The notes under the pieces: model-generated
Databases searched by the model: none
The model's input: only the letters and a program-made list of their open reading frames with translations
Told to the model about the DNA's origin: nothing
Assembly (NCBI GenBank): GCA_964059195.1
Contig: CAXKWD010000006.1
Span: 173,908,825 to 173,972,824 of the forward strand
DNA: 64,000 nucleotides
Reading direction: 5' to 3'
DNA from: Ectobius pallidus
Taxonomy: Eukaryota > Arthropoda > Insecta > Blattodea > Ectobiidae
Translations under genes and position numbers: made by a program
Shown: positions 1 through 10,861 of the stretch, one piece after another
Numbering within the stretch: the first letter of the stretch is position 1
How the letters are laid out: every line of letters starts with the position of its first letter

Positions 1-380
1 CCAGCATTGAGTACACGGCTGTATTGCATTCAGTTACCTCAACCTCATTCGAAGTCGAATTATTCGGGAGGCAAGACTTAAAACTTAAGTTTGTGTATGA
101 AATGTGTGGCTTATAATTACCCTTCAGAGAATGCATTGGGAAAAATGTTTGAAATAAAACTTTTAGCTCTAAATATAACTTAATATACAGTATTATATTT
201 AATAAGGTCAAGTAAACTTGGAGTTAAAAGGCTGTAATTCAGAAAGTATTGAATTTTAAACCAATGTTTCATCAGCATAAAAGGAATAAGTGAAATAGAT
301 AGAATTTTATCACAATGAATTTACAATAAATTCTCACGTTAATATTGTTCTTCTATTTTTTCCAAAACATTTGAAGGCGT
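1..380. repeat. Unassigned AT-rich DNA with a dispersed repeat (family Q)
   Basis: No gene is visible. Positions about 95-190 (a stretch around GGCTTATAATTACCCTTCAG) recur at about 10895-10985 and 17875-17965, followed each time by similar text containing AAAACTTTTA and AGTATAAGCAC. This makes a three-copy dispersed repeat of roughly 150-200 bp. Its ends, class and orientation could not be set. Confidence 0.45.
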
Positions 381-638
381 ACCCTATTCATTTTGAACCA
401 AATTACGTAGTTGATCAGTACTGAAATAACGACCAATTAATGGTCATATGCTTTTTAAACAGCAAATTTGCATATCACTTATTACATATTTGTATATCAC
501 TTCCCGACAACATATTCACTTCTATTGATTTATTTACTTCTATTGATTAATGCAAATTTGCTGTTTAAAAAGCATATGACCATTAATTGGTCGTTATTTC
601 AGTACTGATCAACTAATTTGGTTCAAAATGAACAGGGT
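381..638. repeat. Palindromic foldback MITE
   Basis: Positions 381-473 and 550-638 are near-perfect reverse complements (about 90-bp arms, starting ACCCTATTCATTTTGAACC), with a 76-bp AT-rich spacer holding a short duplication of ACTTCTATTGATT. The few differences are scattered single bases and a short indel. Long terminal arms without coding sequence are typical of foldback-type non-autonomous DNA elements. No clear target duplication was seen, so the exact ends and superfamily are open. Confidence 0.75.
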
Positions 639-726
639 TCTTCCTAAGGAATTTATTATTTATTTATTTCAAAACTGTCTCCCACCTGAGGTAGCCTGTA
701 CGGACTGAGTAGGCCTACATTTACAT

Positions 727-1027
727 AAAAAAAGTAAAGTCTTCCCTATTACAAACTATGGAGGCCCACAGTGTTCCAGGAGTTTGTAGCTCCCAGTTTT
801 TAGACATTCGGCGAATGTAGGTGGTAAGGTTGTCAGCCTTTATGCACCAGACGCCTTTACCCCCAGTATTTCTCCTGGTACTCATTTCTGTTGGAGGCCG
901 AGTCGACCCCAGGGCCATAGTGCCACCAGAAGTATTAGGCCAATTGAAAAACTCCAATGACCTCATCGGGTATCGAACCGCGACCTTCCGGTTTGTAGCG
1001 CAGCGCCTCAACGCTCATCTTCTTAAA
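727..1027 (-). mobile_element. tRNA-derived SINE, minus strand
   Basis: On the minus strand the element begins with a tRNA-like head near 1026. The promoter B box reads GGTTCGATACC, a perfect match to the RNA polymerase III consensus GGTTCGANNCC. A body that recurs at 17521-17765 follows. It ends at an A/T-rich tail beside 727. A possible target duplication, ACATAAAA, flanks it (723-730 and 1034-1041). The open frames on both strands here are by-products of the SINE body and not genes. Confidence 0.75.
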
Positions 1028-1041
1028 TAATAAACATAAAA

Positions 1042-1543
1042 TATAAATAGAATCATGTAAATACAGTCAAATTACTAAATTCTTCGTTAAATATATATTT
1101 ACGAATTTGATAAACACTATAGGGTAGGACTATTTTAAATCCGGAAAATATTAATTTAAACGGATAGTCAAGAGAATTAAGAAGACAAATGATGACAATT
1201 TCTTGCAGCACATTTAATAGTGGTTATGTTTTCCCCTTAATGTCTGTTGCTAATTAAATTATGTTTATTACAATGGTTGAAAGCTTTTACTTGAGACGAA
1301 ATGAATTAGCATAGCTTAAACCTGCTGGAAATCACTTCTTAAGGAGGAGCGGACAAGCTTGGTCATATTTAAAACAGCGCCTCTGGCGGCGACCGCGTTC
1401 ATTTCCAGTCAACCTGAGCGAGTTGTAATTATATCGGCCCAACGGACGTCGAGATGTTCACAGCGTCCCCGAAATTAATTCTGTTATTATTATTATTTTT
1501 TTTTTTATTATTTTATTATTATTTATTTTTATTTGTTTATTCA

Positions 1544-1614
<71 letters not shown>

Positions 1615-1680
1615 ACTATTATTATTTATTTAATTATTAATTTATTTTTATTTATTCACTTTTGTTGTTATTATTATTAA
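1042..1680. repeat. Unassigned DNA ending in an (ATT)n microsatellite
   Basis: No gene is visible from 1042 to about 1480. From about 1483 to 1680 the sequence is T-rich and dominated by ATT repeats, purest at 1545-1612. The tract directly abuts the CCAGTATG-family element at 1681. Confidence 0.7.
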
Positions 1681-2723
1681 GTGCCAGTATGGTACTTTAT
1701 GAGATTGTGTTGTGGACGAAAAAATGTCTGTCCGTCTGTCTGTCCGTCTGTCCGTCTGTCCGTGTGTCTGTACGCACCATAACTCAAATACGCTGTATCG
1801 GATTTCCATGAAACTTGGTATACCCATTTATGACGTCCATGAGAAGTGCTCTATTGAATTTGAACCTAATCTGTTGGCCGGTACCGGAGTAAAACCCAAT
1901 TTAGTGTCTACTTTAAAGGCGCAATAACTCAAATACGCTTTATCGGATATTTATGAAACTTCGTATACGCATTTATAATGTCCATGGGAAGACGTTTATT
2001 GATATTGGACCAAATCGGTTGGCCAGTACCGGAATAATGCCCAATTTAGTGTTTTTATGTTAATATATAAGAAGTCGCGATAACTCAAATATGCTTTATT
2101 GGATTTTCCTGAAATTTTGTATACCCATTTATAATGTACGTGTAAAGACGTCTACTGATATTGGACCAAATCGCTAGACCGGTACCGGAGTAAAACCCAA
2201 TTTAGTGTATATTTTAAAGACGCGGTAAATCAAATACGCTTTACCGGATTTTTATGAAACTTGGTATACACATTTATAATCTCCGTGGCAAGACGTCTAT
2301 TCATAATGGATAAAATCGGTTGACCTGTTTCGGAGTAATGCTCAATTTAGTGCCTATTTTATGGTAATATACGTATTAGAAAGAATTTATATAAAAAAAT
2401 TAAAATCAGTTATCTTGACAACATAGCCTATTGTTTTACTGTGATCTTATAAGGCCTTGGAACTTAAAATACAGGTAGCTATGACAAAAAACATATTGAT
2501 TTACATGCGCTTATCCAACTAGACCGTTAAAATGGCCCAGGTGGCCGAGATGGTAGACCTTTCTTCTTCCGTAAGCCCTGCTTAATGAATAAATCTGGAG
2601 CTTAACTTGGAAATCAATTTAAATATATATATATATTCTGCATATCATAATTGCAGTCATAACTGATTAAACAAAAACATACTGGCACTTTGTTACATCA
2701 GTTTACCTGATTTTATTATTATT
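1681..2723 (+). mobile_element. CCAGTATG-family element, four-unit copy
   Basis: The largest copy of a repeat seen about eleven times in the window. In order: AAGTGCCAGTATG at the left end, a (GTCY)n microsatellite at 1725-1762, then four tandem units beginning near 1778, 1922, 2079 and 2221. Each starts with a form of ATAACTCAAATACGC and contains GGTACCGGAGTAA. Next come a spacer, the inverted CATACTGGCAC at 2676-2688, and a small ATCAG/CTGAT hairpin ending in an ATT-rich tail. Orientation is set with the microsatellite end as 5'. The open frame through the units recurs in other copies but matches no domain known to me. The layout resembles Helentron-associated elements, but the class is unresolved. 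Confidence 0.75.
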
Positions 2724-2732
2724 ATTAAATTG

Positions 2733-2803
2733 GTGTATTATATGGATGTAAGACATGGCACCTTACTCTTCGGGAAGAACATAATCTGAGAGTGTCATAT
2801 TGT
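2733..2803 (+). mobile_element. RTE-like LINE fragment, 3' coding part
   Basis: A 70-bp piece starting GTATTATATGGATGT matches the start of the C-terminal region seen in longer LINE copies at 18284, 41494 and 46556. It corresponds to the protein motif around LYGCETWPL and stops at GAGAGTGT. It follows the tail of the CCAGTATG element directly. Confidence 0.65.
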
Positions 2804-2983
2804 TTGTGTTTCTGTTTTTGTTTTCTGTGTGTTTATTTCTTATTGTTATAGCATTAGTTTAATTATTTTGAATATCACTTTAAATATTTAATTTTAGAAT
2901 CTGGTGTGTTAATATAAGCGAGAATATTGTAATTGGGCATTAGCCTGTAATATTCTTAGTACAATAAGTAAATAAATATAAAT

Positions 2984-2985
<2 letters not shown>

Positions 2986-3053
<68 letters not shown>
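2986..3053. repeat. (TA)n microsatellite
   Basis: About 34 uninterrupted TA dinucleotides. The array sits at the left edge of a partial GGTAGATTTCG-family repeat. The copy at 20611-21430 carries a shorter TA tract at the matching place. Confidence 0.95.
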
Positions 3054-3056
<3 letters not shown>

Positions 3057-3057
3057 A

Positions 3058-3190
3058 AAACAATTTTTGAACGGACGGTGGTTTCGTACTTAGGGAGGCA
3101 TGAAACGTAAAGATGTGAAAGAATTTTTCGAAAGTCATGACATGGTATCGATTGCAATAGATGGATTTTTCTTCGAAATCTACCTAAAAA
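3058..3190 (+). repeat. Partial GGTAGATTTCG-family repeat
   Basis: Matches the right-hand part of 53700-54392 and, inverted, the left part of 20611-21430. Shared blocks include GGTGGTTTCGTACTTAGGGA and the end TTCGAAATCTACCT. Only the terminal 130 bp is present. Confidence 0.75.
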
Positions 3191-3769
3191 CATGCAGAAT
3201 TTCAGTTTTGTCAGTTTAGTAACTTTCGGGATAAATCGGCCAAGTCAGAGATGAACTATTACATTTTTATGCACGTATACGATAAGGAGGTATTTATAGT
3301 AAGTTACTTGTAATATGGGTAGAGAAAACAGAAGAAAGCGGATTTCTAGCTTACTCTATATACCGAATCGTTTTTGTTTTAAAACGGATATAAGAAAGGG
3401 GATAGCTATAATAGAAGGCCATGGCGATGTTGTATATGCAGATGGTAGACATGTCAGTCCTGCGCTTGCGCCTGGGGTATCACATTCATCTGTTCTATCA
3501 AGACTCTGGGGTGGGCCATTCATAAGGCAATCATACTTAATGTCTTCATTTATTATTGTTAAATTATTACGTTGTTTAACTTAATCAGTGCCACATTACA
3601 AAAGAAAACTTTCGTGATTCCTTTTTGTTTATGAAGGAAATGTCAGAATTTTCTCAACTAATTTTGAAAATTCTTCTCTCGTTGAAAGAGTATGTGAGTG
3701 CGAAAGAGAAAATATTACACACGAAGGCAAATAAAGAGCATTTAATATTTTAAAATGTATTTCTTTATT
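3191..3769. other. No recognisable feature
   Basis: An 89-codon open frame at 3315-3584 (plus) has no recognisable domain and no sign of splicing or promoter. Chance openness is the simplest reading. Nothing else is seen in this stretch. Confidence 0.5.
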
Positions 3770-4105
3770 TCAGCTGTGTTTATACTCCTTTCAGCTTCTA
3801 GGCTATATCAGAAGTTCGGGATTGTCTGTGTACAGTAGGGTAGGCCATGAAACTATTGCTGTCAATTGTTTCTATTATTGGTGTATTTTTATGGAGTAAA
3901 TTTCAACTGATATTAATTTAAATGGATATGATACAGGATGAAATGGTGAGGATGATTCATGGTATGTAAATATCCAATTCGGCATTTGCCTTTACGACTG
4001 GGGAAACCATGAAAAAACCCCATGTCAAATTGGCCGACCACGGGATTTGAACCTGTAACCTCCCGAATGCGAGTCCAAGACGTTACCATCTCGGCAGATA
4101 TTCAC
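3770..4105 (-). mobile_element. tRNA-derived SINE (AAT-tail family), minus strand
   Basis: The minus strand starts near 4105 with a tRNA-like head (CCGAGATGGTAACG, then the B-box-like GGTTCAAATCC at about 4040-4055). A 270-bp body ends with CAGCTGAAATAAAG near 3770. Related copies lie at 42566-42817 (minus) and 42906-43220 (plus); those two end in (AAT)n, this one only in a short A-rich tail. Head plus body length of about 335 bp is normal for a SINE. Confidence 0.8.
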
Positions 4106-4138
4106 AACAAAATTTAATCTCAAATCCACGAAAGGATG

Positions 4139-5018
4139 TAGGGCCCGGATTTTTTTTTTAATCGTTTGTTTAAAGCCTAAAAAGGGCTTTTCCACGAAAA
4201 TAAAAGGCTAAAATCCCTATAAAATAAAGCCACACAACTCACTGACTGACTGACTGACTGACTGACTGACTGACTGACTGACTGACTGACTGACTGACTG
4301 ACTGACTGACTGACTGACTGACTGACTGACTGACTGACTGACTGACTGACTGACTGACTGACTGACTGACTGACTGACTGACTGACTGACTGACTGACTG
4401 ACTGACTGACTGACTGACTGACTGACTGACTGACTGACTGACTGACTGACTGACTGACTGACTGACTGACTGACTGACTGACTGACTGACTGACTGACTG
4501 ACTGACTGACTGACTGACTGACTGACTGACTGACTGACTGACTGACTGACTGACTGACTCACTCACTCACTCACTCACTCACTCACTCACTCACTCACTC
4601 ACTCACTCACTCACTGTCATTAATGTTTGCCCACTTCCAGATGAGCTAGAAACTTGAAATTTGGTACTCATATAGCCTACCTTTTAGGCTGTAAACCACA
4701 GGAAAATTACGGGGGTTGAATTACAGACTTTTAATTAAAATACTATAAAAAAGAAACAATAATTGTATCATTAAAGTGTAAATATCCCAATTGTTTATGC
4801 TATTTTTCGAGTACCAATATAAGGAATAGTTACTTGTTTATTTTGTAAAAAAAAAAAAAAACTAGAAAAACTGTGTCAAAATTATAATATAATTTTCAGT
4901 GTTAATATTAGTGTATTTTTAAGACGGCTAAAATCGTTTGTTTGAAACCTAAAAAGGGCTATTCCACGAAAATAAAAGGCTAAAATACACTTTATAAAAG
5001 CGAAAAATCCGGGCCCTA
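4139..5018. mobile_element. MITE with GGGCCCGGAT ends
   Basis: The left end TAGGGCCCGGATTTTT and right end AAAAATCCGGGCCCTA are inverted repeats. Inside the left end (about 4160-4230) and again at the right (about 4926-5003) lies the same roughly 75-bp block in direct orientation, containing CCTAAAAAGGGCT and CACGAAAATAAAAGGC. Between them are a large tetranucleotide array and AT-rich DNA. Right-end-only copies occur at 24966-25073 and 34222-34372. There is no coding capacity. No 8-bp target duplication was found. Confidence 0.75.
4237..4615. repeat. (ACTG)n then (ACTC)n microsatellite
   Basis: About 320 bp of uninterrupted ACTG units followed by about 58 bp of ACTC units, inside the MITE at 4139-5018. 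Long serine/valine/glutamine open frames on the minus strand here are translations of the repeat only. Confidence 0.97.
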
Positions 5019-5528
5019 ATTTTCACCTTACACTACTTCTCCATAAAGTCACCGCCGTTATTCAGGCACTATGTCGTAACAGGAAACTAGTTTTTTTTAT
5101 AACTTCGTCTAATAGAAAACAACAATAAATGAAATATACTTCTTATTTACAGCAAAACAATTCGCGAAAAAATATTAGAAAGTATCCAGTTGTTAGGCGA
5201 AAACCTTTAAATCGATTTATCTCGAGACACTGTTTTTGTACTTACGTCTCTCTGATCCTAAATGGGCGACTTGAGTCATCCATTACAGTGTTGATAAGTT
5301 AGTAGAGATGGTTTAGTTTGGGACACGCGAATTGGTACAGTTCTGACGTCTCAATCGGGACGCGGATACAAACATCGCGAGTGCTCGGGTAATTACCCGC
5401 AGTGAAACAAAACAAGAGCTATTAACAATGGTAATAACTTCTCCCAAATTGCTCTCCCACGCGACTGCGCAGTTCACAGTGATAAATACAGTAACGTAGC
5501 ATACAGACCAAACCTTCGATCTTATGAT
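5019..5528. other. No recognisable feature
   Basis: Ordinary AT-rich sequence with slightly more GC at 5330-5480. No open frame of note and no repeat match was noticed elsewhere in the window. Confidence 0.5.
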
Positions 5529-6179
5529 TAGACCTGGGATTTTAAGGCAAATGCCTGTTTTGTTCCTTATGAAATAACATTAAATTTTAAAAATATGTTG
5601 ACATTTCATGGTAAATCACTTATATTTATAGAGTTTTATAGTGCCCTAAAATCCCTATTTGGACCTTTGGAGCCTATTTTTATTATTTTAGTGCCTAAAA
5701 TGCCTTATTTTGTACATTTAAAATAAAATTCAACTTCTATAACTTTTACAATCATTTAATGGACATCCCTGAATGAAGAGCAGAACAGCAAAGGGTGGGT
5801 TCTACACAGAAACTTAATTTTCCCAAACAATTGTCGCCAAAGGAATGCTCACTGACGGGTCCTATATAGTAAGAAGGGACATACTGTGTCACTTTTTCAT
5901 ATAATCCAAAACTGTTTTTGATAAATGTATTTGCGTTAATTTTGCAATTATTTCTGTTAAGAATAGGTAGGCCTATACCACGTTTCTTACAGGAAAGAAA
6001 GATCACGTTACAGTTTAAGTGTATGTTGTAGTATTTTAAAGTCTATTTTGTGTCTATTTACATATTTTTAAAGCATATTTTAAGTGCCTATTTTCTCTTT
6101 TCAAAGCCTATTTACTTGTTTTAAAAGCCTATTTTAGGTGCCTAAAACTATTTTTTTAGAGCCTAAAATCCCAGGTCTA
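5529..6179. mobile_element. hAT-like MITE, TAGACCTGGGATTTTA ends
   Basis: Left end TAGACCTGGGATTTTAAGGC and right end GCCTAAAATCCCAGGTCTA are inverted repeats around 650 bp of non-coding DNA. Internal GCCTATTTT/GCCTAAAA blocks recur on both sides. The end style resembles the TAGACTTCGG element that has an 8-bp target duplication at 19742-20458. Flanking CTTATGAT and TATATAAG do not match well, so any duplication has decayed. Confidence 0.7.
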
Positions 6180-6189
6180 TATATAAGGG

Positions 6190-8222
6190 TCTACACTAGA
6201 AAACAGAATTAAAAGCTATTTATTCATAAAATTATACGTAACTGTGAATCATTGAACCACTCATAGGCTAATACAGTAATAGACTGCAAACAACTATTTT
6301 TTCAACCAGTAACAAAGTTTTTAATAATTTTTACTTTTCTTTAGGAGTCCATTCGCCAATACTCCATACTCAGTTACGAGTGTTTTTTGGAAGTCTATAC
6401 TGATCTGTTGTGAACATTCGCGTAGCAAAACATCTACGTAACGCCTGTCTGTTCAAGTCTTTTCATTTTACACTAGCCACCACTTCATATCAGCATTGTT
6501 ATCTTCATAAATCAAAAGCTGCAGCTTAACTGTGGGGTGAAACATGTATTATTGCTTAAAAGAGAAATTTAGGTAATGTCACCCCCTCGAATCGGTCATC
6601 CTGTGAGCTGGGAACAGAATTGCTACCTCCAGTACAACACAATAGAAATTAGAAACGAAACCTTTAAAAAACGAAATTTTGAACGACGTACAATACTTGG
6701 AAATAAAGCCATAAAAAAGGAAAATATGATAACATAAACCGAATCTTTGATCACAATAAACAGCATTTTTTCAATGTATCAGTATTAATCCGTACGGGAT
6801 TTCATAAAAATTATAACATTACCCCATTGATAACATTATCCGCGATTACATTAAGCGATGTTCGCTGTATGTTATTGGTCCAAACTGAAAGAGTCACGCA
6901 TTAGTTAAATAGATGGATTATTACTTTACACTCAGGACTATTGTGTACCCGGACCAACAATAAAGCACCTGTTGTAGTCGGCGTCCATCCGTTTCGAGTT
7001 TTAAAACAACATTAATCATAATTTAAAAAGCTTTAAACAAGAACGCATCATTAATGCAAGGCAAAGATGGTATTTTTATTAGTGACGTTGCTTGTAGTGG
7101 CAACGCTTAAGTGGACGATAAATTACTAGTAATCTGGACTTGTATTGAGAGGCCGTGAAATATGGCGCCCACTGCCGCGCGAAAAAACAAAAGACGGATA
7201 GTTCCAGCTTTTATCGGACAGATCGGTAATTCCAGAGCCTCCTATTTTACATATCAGTTCCACTGAACTCCTATAAATTCTCAAGTCTTCCAGTGTTACT
7301 TGGAAAGCTCCATTAGGAGGAGTCAGATGGATAATGCAACTTAATTAGATATAGCCTAACCATGAGAGAAACAGCCCAATTCATTTGGGAAATGATGACA
7401 AATTTCAAGCACTTCATCTGACCTAACTAAATTATTTCTTGTAGCCAGTTTATGGGGATATAAACTTGAAATCAAATACGAAAGTAGGCCTAACAAAATC
7501 AGGCAAGCTGATAAAAGTGCCAGATGGATTTAATAAACCAAATATGAATGCAGTGAACGCCGCTTAATATAATCGCGGCTAATGTTATCAATCGGGTAAT
7601 AAGTTATTAGCACTTTTATAAAGACCCGAAAGGATTAATACTGATACATTAAAAAATGTACTTCATTGTGATCAAAGATTCGGTTTATGTTATCACATTT
7701 TCCTTTTTGAGGCTTTATTTCCAAGTACTGTACGTCATTCAAAATTTCGTTTTTTAAAGGTTTCGTTTCTAATTTCTATTGTGTTGTACTGGAGGTAGCA
7801 ATTCTGTTCCCAGCTCACAGGATGACCGATTCGAGGGGGTGGCATTACCTAACTTTCTCTTTTAAGCAATAAAAATATTTCACCCTACAGTTAAGCTCCA
7901 GATTTTGATTTATCAAGATAACAGTGTTGACATGCAGTGATGGTTAGCGTAAAATGAAAAGACTTGAACAGACAGGCGTTAGATGTTTTGCTACGCGGTG
8001 TTCACCACAGATCAGTATAGACTTCCAAAAGTACTCGTAACTGAGTATAGAGTATTGGTTAACGGACTCCTAAAGGAAAGTAAAAACAATTTAAAAACTT
8101 TGTTACTGGTTGAAAAAATAGTTGCTTGCAGTCTATTACTGTATGAGCCTATGAGTGGTTCAGTGATTCACAGTTACGTATTATTTTATAAATAAATATT
8201 TTCAATTCTGTTTTATAGTGTA
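6190..8222. mobile_element. 2-kb foldback element with 660-bp inverted arms
   Basis: Positions 6190-6857 and 7561-8222 are reverse complements over almost their full length, by eye about 90 percent identical with small indels. Matching landmarks are GCGTAGCAAAACATCTA and CACAGGATGACCGATTCGAG on opposite strands. The 703-bp spacer has no recognisable coding sequence. A 70-codon open frame at 7983-8195 lies inside the right arm and has no recognisable product. Very long arms with a unique centre fit a foldback-type DNA transposon or an inverted duplication. No target duplication was identified. Confidence 0.8.
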
Positions 8223-8465
8223 TTATCTTATATATGAATAAATATCCTTCATTTAATTCCTTCGGCTACTCTTATCAATCGGTTAATATTATCAGATTAG
8301 CCACGTCCCGAAATGATCACAATAAGCGGCGTTTATTGTATTTATTTTGTTTTAAAATAGGAAGCTCGAAAGAAGGGAAGAAAGAAAAATGACACCAGCA
8401 AAAGAGAAAGAATAGGGGCAGTAACCAAGTGTAAAATAAATTAAAGAAAAGAAGTTAGGAAAAGA

Positions 8466-9423
8466 ATAAAATCAGGTAAACTGATGTAACAATGTGCCAG
8501 TATGTTTTTGTTTAATCAGTTATGACTGCAATTATGATATGCAGAATATGTTTTTTTTTTTAAATTGATTTCCAAGTTAAGCTCCAGATTTATTCATTAA
8601 GCAGGGCTTACGGAAGAACAAAGGTCTAGTTTTTTTTTTAATGAGATCAAAATCTTCCAGCATCACCTGAACTGTACGTTACCATCTCGGCCACCGGGGT
8701 CATTTTAACGGTCTAGTTGGATAAGCGCTTGTAAATCGATAGTGTTTTTTGTCATAGCTACCTGTATTTTAATTTCTAAGGCCTTATAAGTTAACAGTAA
8801 AACAATAGGCAGTGTTGTCAAGATAATTGATTTTCATTTTTTTATATAAATTCTTTCGAATACGTATATTACCATAAAATAGGCACTAAATTGAGCATTA
8901 CTCCGAAACAGGTCAACCGATTTTATCTATTATAAATAGACGTCTTCCCATGGACATTATAAATGTGTATACGAAGTTTCATAAATATACGATAAAGCGT
9001 ATTTGAGTTATTGCGCCTTTAAAGTAGACATTAAATTGGGGTTTACTCCGGTACCGGTCAACAGATTAGGTTCAAATTCAATAGGGCACTTCTCATGAAC
9101 GTCATAAATGAGTATACCAAGTTTCATGGAAATCCGATACAGCGTATTTGAGTTATGGCGCCTTTCTATTAGAAAGGCGCCATAATCTATTAAAATAGGC
9201 ACTAAATTGGGCATTACACCGGTACCGGTGAACCGATTTGGTTCAATATCAATAGGGTTCTTCCCATGGACATTACAAACGTGTATACCAAGTTTCATTA
9301 AAATTCGACAAAGCGTATTTGAGTTATCGCGCGTACAGACACACGGACGGACGGACAGACAGACAGACGGACAGACATTTTTCGTCCCCACACACAATCT
9401 CATAAAGTACCATACTGGCACTT
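8466..9423 (-). mobile_element. CCAGTATG-family element, three-unit copy
   Basis: The right side (5') carries CATACTGGCACTT and a GAC-rich microsatellite at 9341-9376. Three tandem units follow (about 9185-9335, 9015-9160, 8875-9010), then the GTGCCAGTATG end at 8493 and the ATCAG/CTGAT hairpin at 8472-8486. Open frames on both strands (9008-9421, 9207-9425) are readings of the repeat units. Confidence 0.75.
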
Positions 9424-9800
9424 AATAAATGTGAAGCTCAGAACTGCAAATGAAACACTGAAAAAGATAAACAAAGGAATTAAATATAGAAATAAAGTTT
9501 CGATGAACGACAAATACGACGAAGTAAGTTACTATAGAAGACGGATGAATGTAGAAAATGAGGTATAATGAAAGAGGAGGAATTAGAAATGAGTTAGTGT
9601 ACGGTATGATGGATGACGCCATAGTAATAGTCCAATTTGGTAATGACTGGCTATTACATCCGTCTGTCTTCGTATGAAAAACAATTATTACAGTGCGTTA
9701 TTACACTTCTTCCACAAATGCTAATTATATGGAGGTGTATGCCTTTCTAAATCAAGATCCCAAGTACTCACATAACTTTCTGTACCTTATCCTAAGCAAG
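9424..9800. other. No recognisable feature
   Basis: AT-rich sequence. The short open frame at 9422-9622 (minus) has no recognisable domain. Confidence 0.5.
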
Positions 9801-9801
9801 G

Positions 9802-10323
9802 GAAATATAATCTTTTTGCACGACGTAACCAATTAGTGGTACTTACGAATATTGTTGCCGTGGATCGTAACTTGACATTCCCGCACGCAATCTGGTTGCT
9901 ATGAAAACAAAAGAAATCTCAGTGCGGTAAAAATTACAAAAAGCACACGTGCCGTAAGTAAAACCATCACAAGACAAGCCTTTATGGAAGACCGGAACCA
10001 AGGCACCCTAGTTTGTGGCGACTTTAACAGGACAAATATTAGGTCCCCATAGCAACCAACATATGCGAATCACTTTCTGAAATATAACGTCTATCTTCAA
10101 TAGTGTATATAACTTACATAATATTTTCAGCTAATATCTAAATTAATATAATTAAATTGATATAAATAATCATCATGCAAAAAATAGCATGCAATACTCG
10201 TGCCGTGAGCGTATAACGGGTCTCAGAAACTGAAAAAAACTCGGCGCAAGTGCCTCGTTTTTTCAAACTCTTTCCTCGATCCGTATGCACCGCTTACGGC
10301 ACTTGTATCGCAATATACTATTC
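9802..10323 (+). mobile_element. Family P hairpin-ended repeat
   Basis: Begins TTTTTGCACGACGTAAC and ends CGCAATATACTATT. About 130 bp before the end the starting motif recurs inverted, approximately (CATGCAAAAAATAGCATG). The last 120 bp form a double hairpin: outer arms around GTGCCGTAAGC/GCTTACGGCAC and inner arms rich in AAAACTCGGC and GCCTCGTTTT. Other copies are at 19025-19495, 27066-27567 (minus), 38246-40377 (interrupted) and 63103-63581. There is no coding sequence. Superfamily unknown. Confidence 0.75.
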
Positions 10324-10332
10324 ACTTCAAAT

Positions 10333-10805
10333 AAAGTCAGGTAAACTGATGTAACAAAGTTCCAGTGATAATTGCAATTACGATATGCAGAAAAGAGCTT
10401 ATTTTTGTAATCGATTTCCGATTTAAGCTCCAGATCGATTCATTAAGCAGGGCTTAGGGAAGAACAACGGTTTAGTTTGATAAGCATATGAGAAGGAATA
10501 TGTAGGTAGTGTTATTTATCAAAGCTAACTGTAAAGCCGTATATGGACACTGTAAAACAATATGCTGTCATGAGAACTGATTTGCGTTTGATAATTCTTT
10601 CAAAAATATTACCATAAAATAAGCACTAAATTGCACATTACTCCGGTACCGGTCAAACGATTTGGTTGAAAATAAACAGACTTCTTGCCATGGACCTTAT
10701 AAATGCGTATACCTAGTTTCATGAAAATCCGATAGAGCGTGTTCGAGTTATTGCGCGTACAGACACATAGACAGACATTTTCCTTCCCCAACAAAATCTC
10801 ATAGG
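10333..10805 (-). mobile_element. CCAGTATG-family element, single-unit copy
   Basis: Starts (3' side) at AAAGTCAGGTAAACTGATG, immediately after a family P copy. It has only one tandem unit (10612-10755), a short GACA microsatellite at 10765-10777, and loses the terminal CATACTGGCAC after ATCTCATAGG. Confidence 0.7.
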
Positions 10806-10861
10806 CCTTATTACAGAAAGCGTATTCAATTGTTTCAATCTCAAGCAAAGATCATCACTCG

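Noticed and set aside
3315..3584. 89-codon frame as a small gene
   Set aside because: No domain, no conservation evidence and no splice or promoter context in AT-rich DNA.
4177..4566. Long serine/glutamine/valine minus-strand frames
   Set aside because: They translate an uninterrupted tetranucleotide array. The frame is open only because the unit lacks a stop.
4237..4615. CRISPR-like array
   Set aside because: Direct 4-bp units with no spacers, in a eukaryotic genome: simple repeat.
9008..9421. 137-codon minus frame with repeated NSNTLYRI..MKLGI motifs as a possible protein gene
   Set aside because: It is the CCAGTATG-family tandem unit. The frame is broken or absent in other copies and no domain is recognisable. 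Kept only as a question in the findings.
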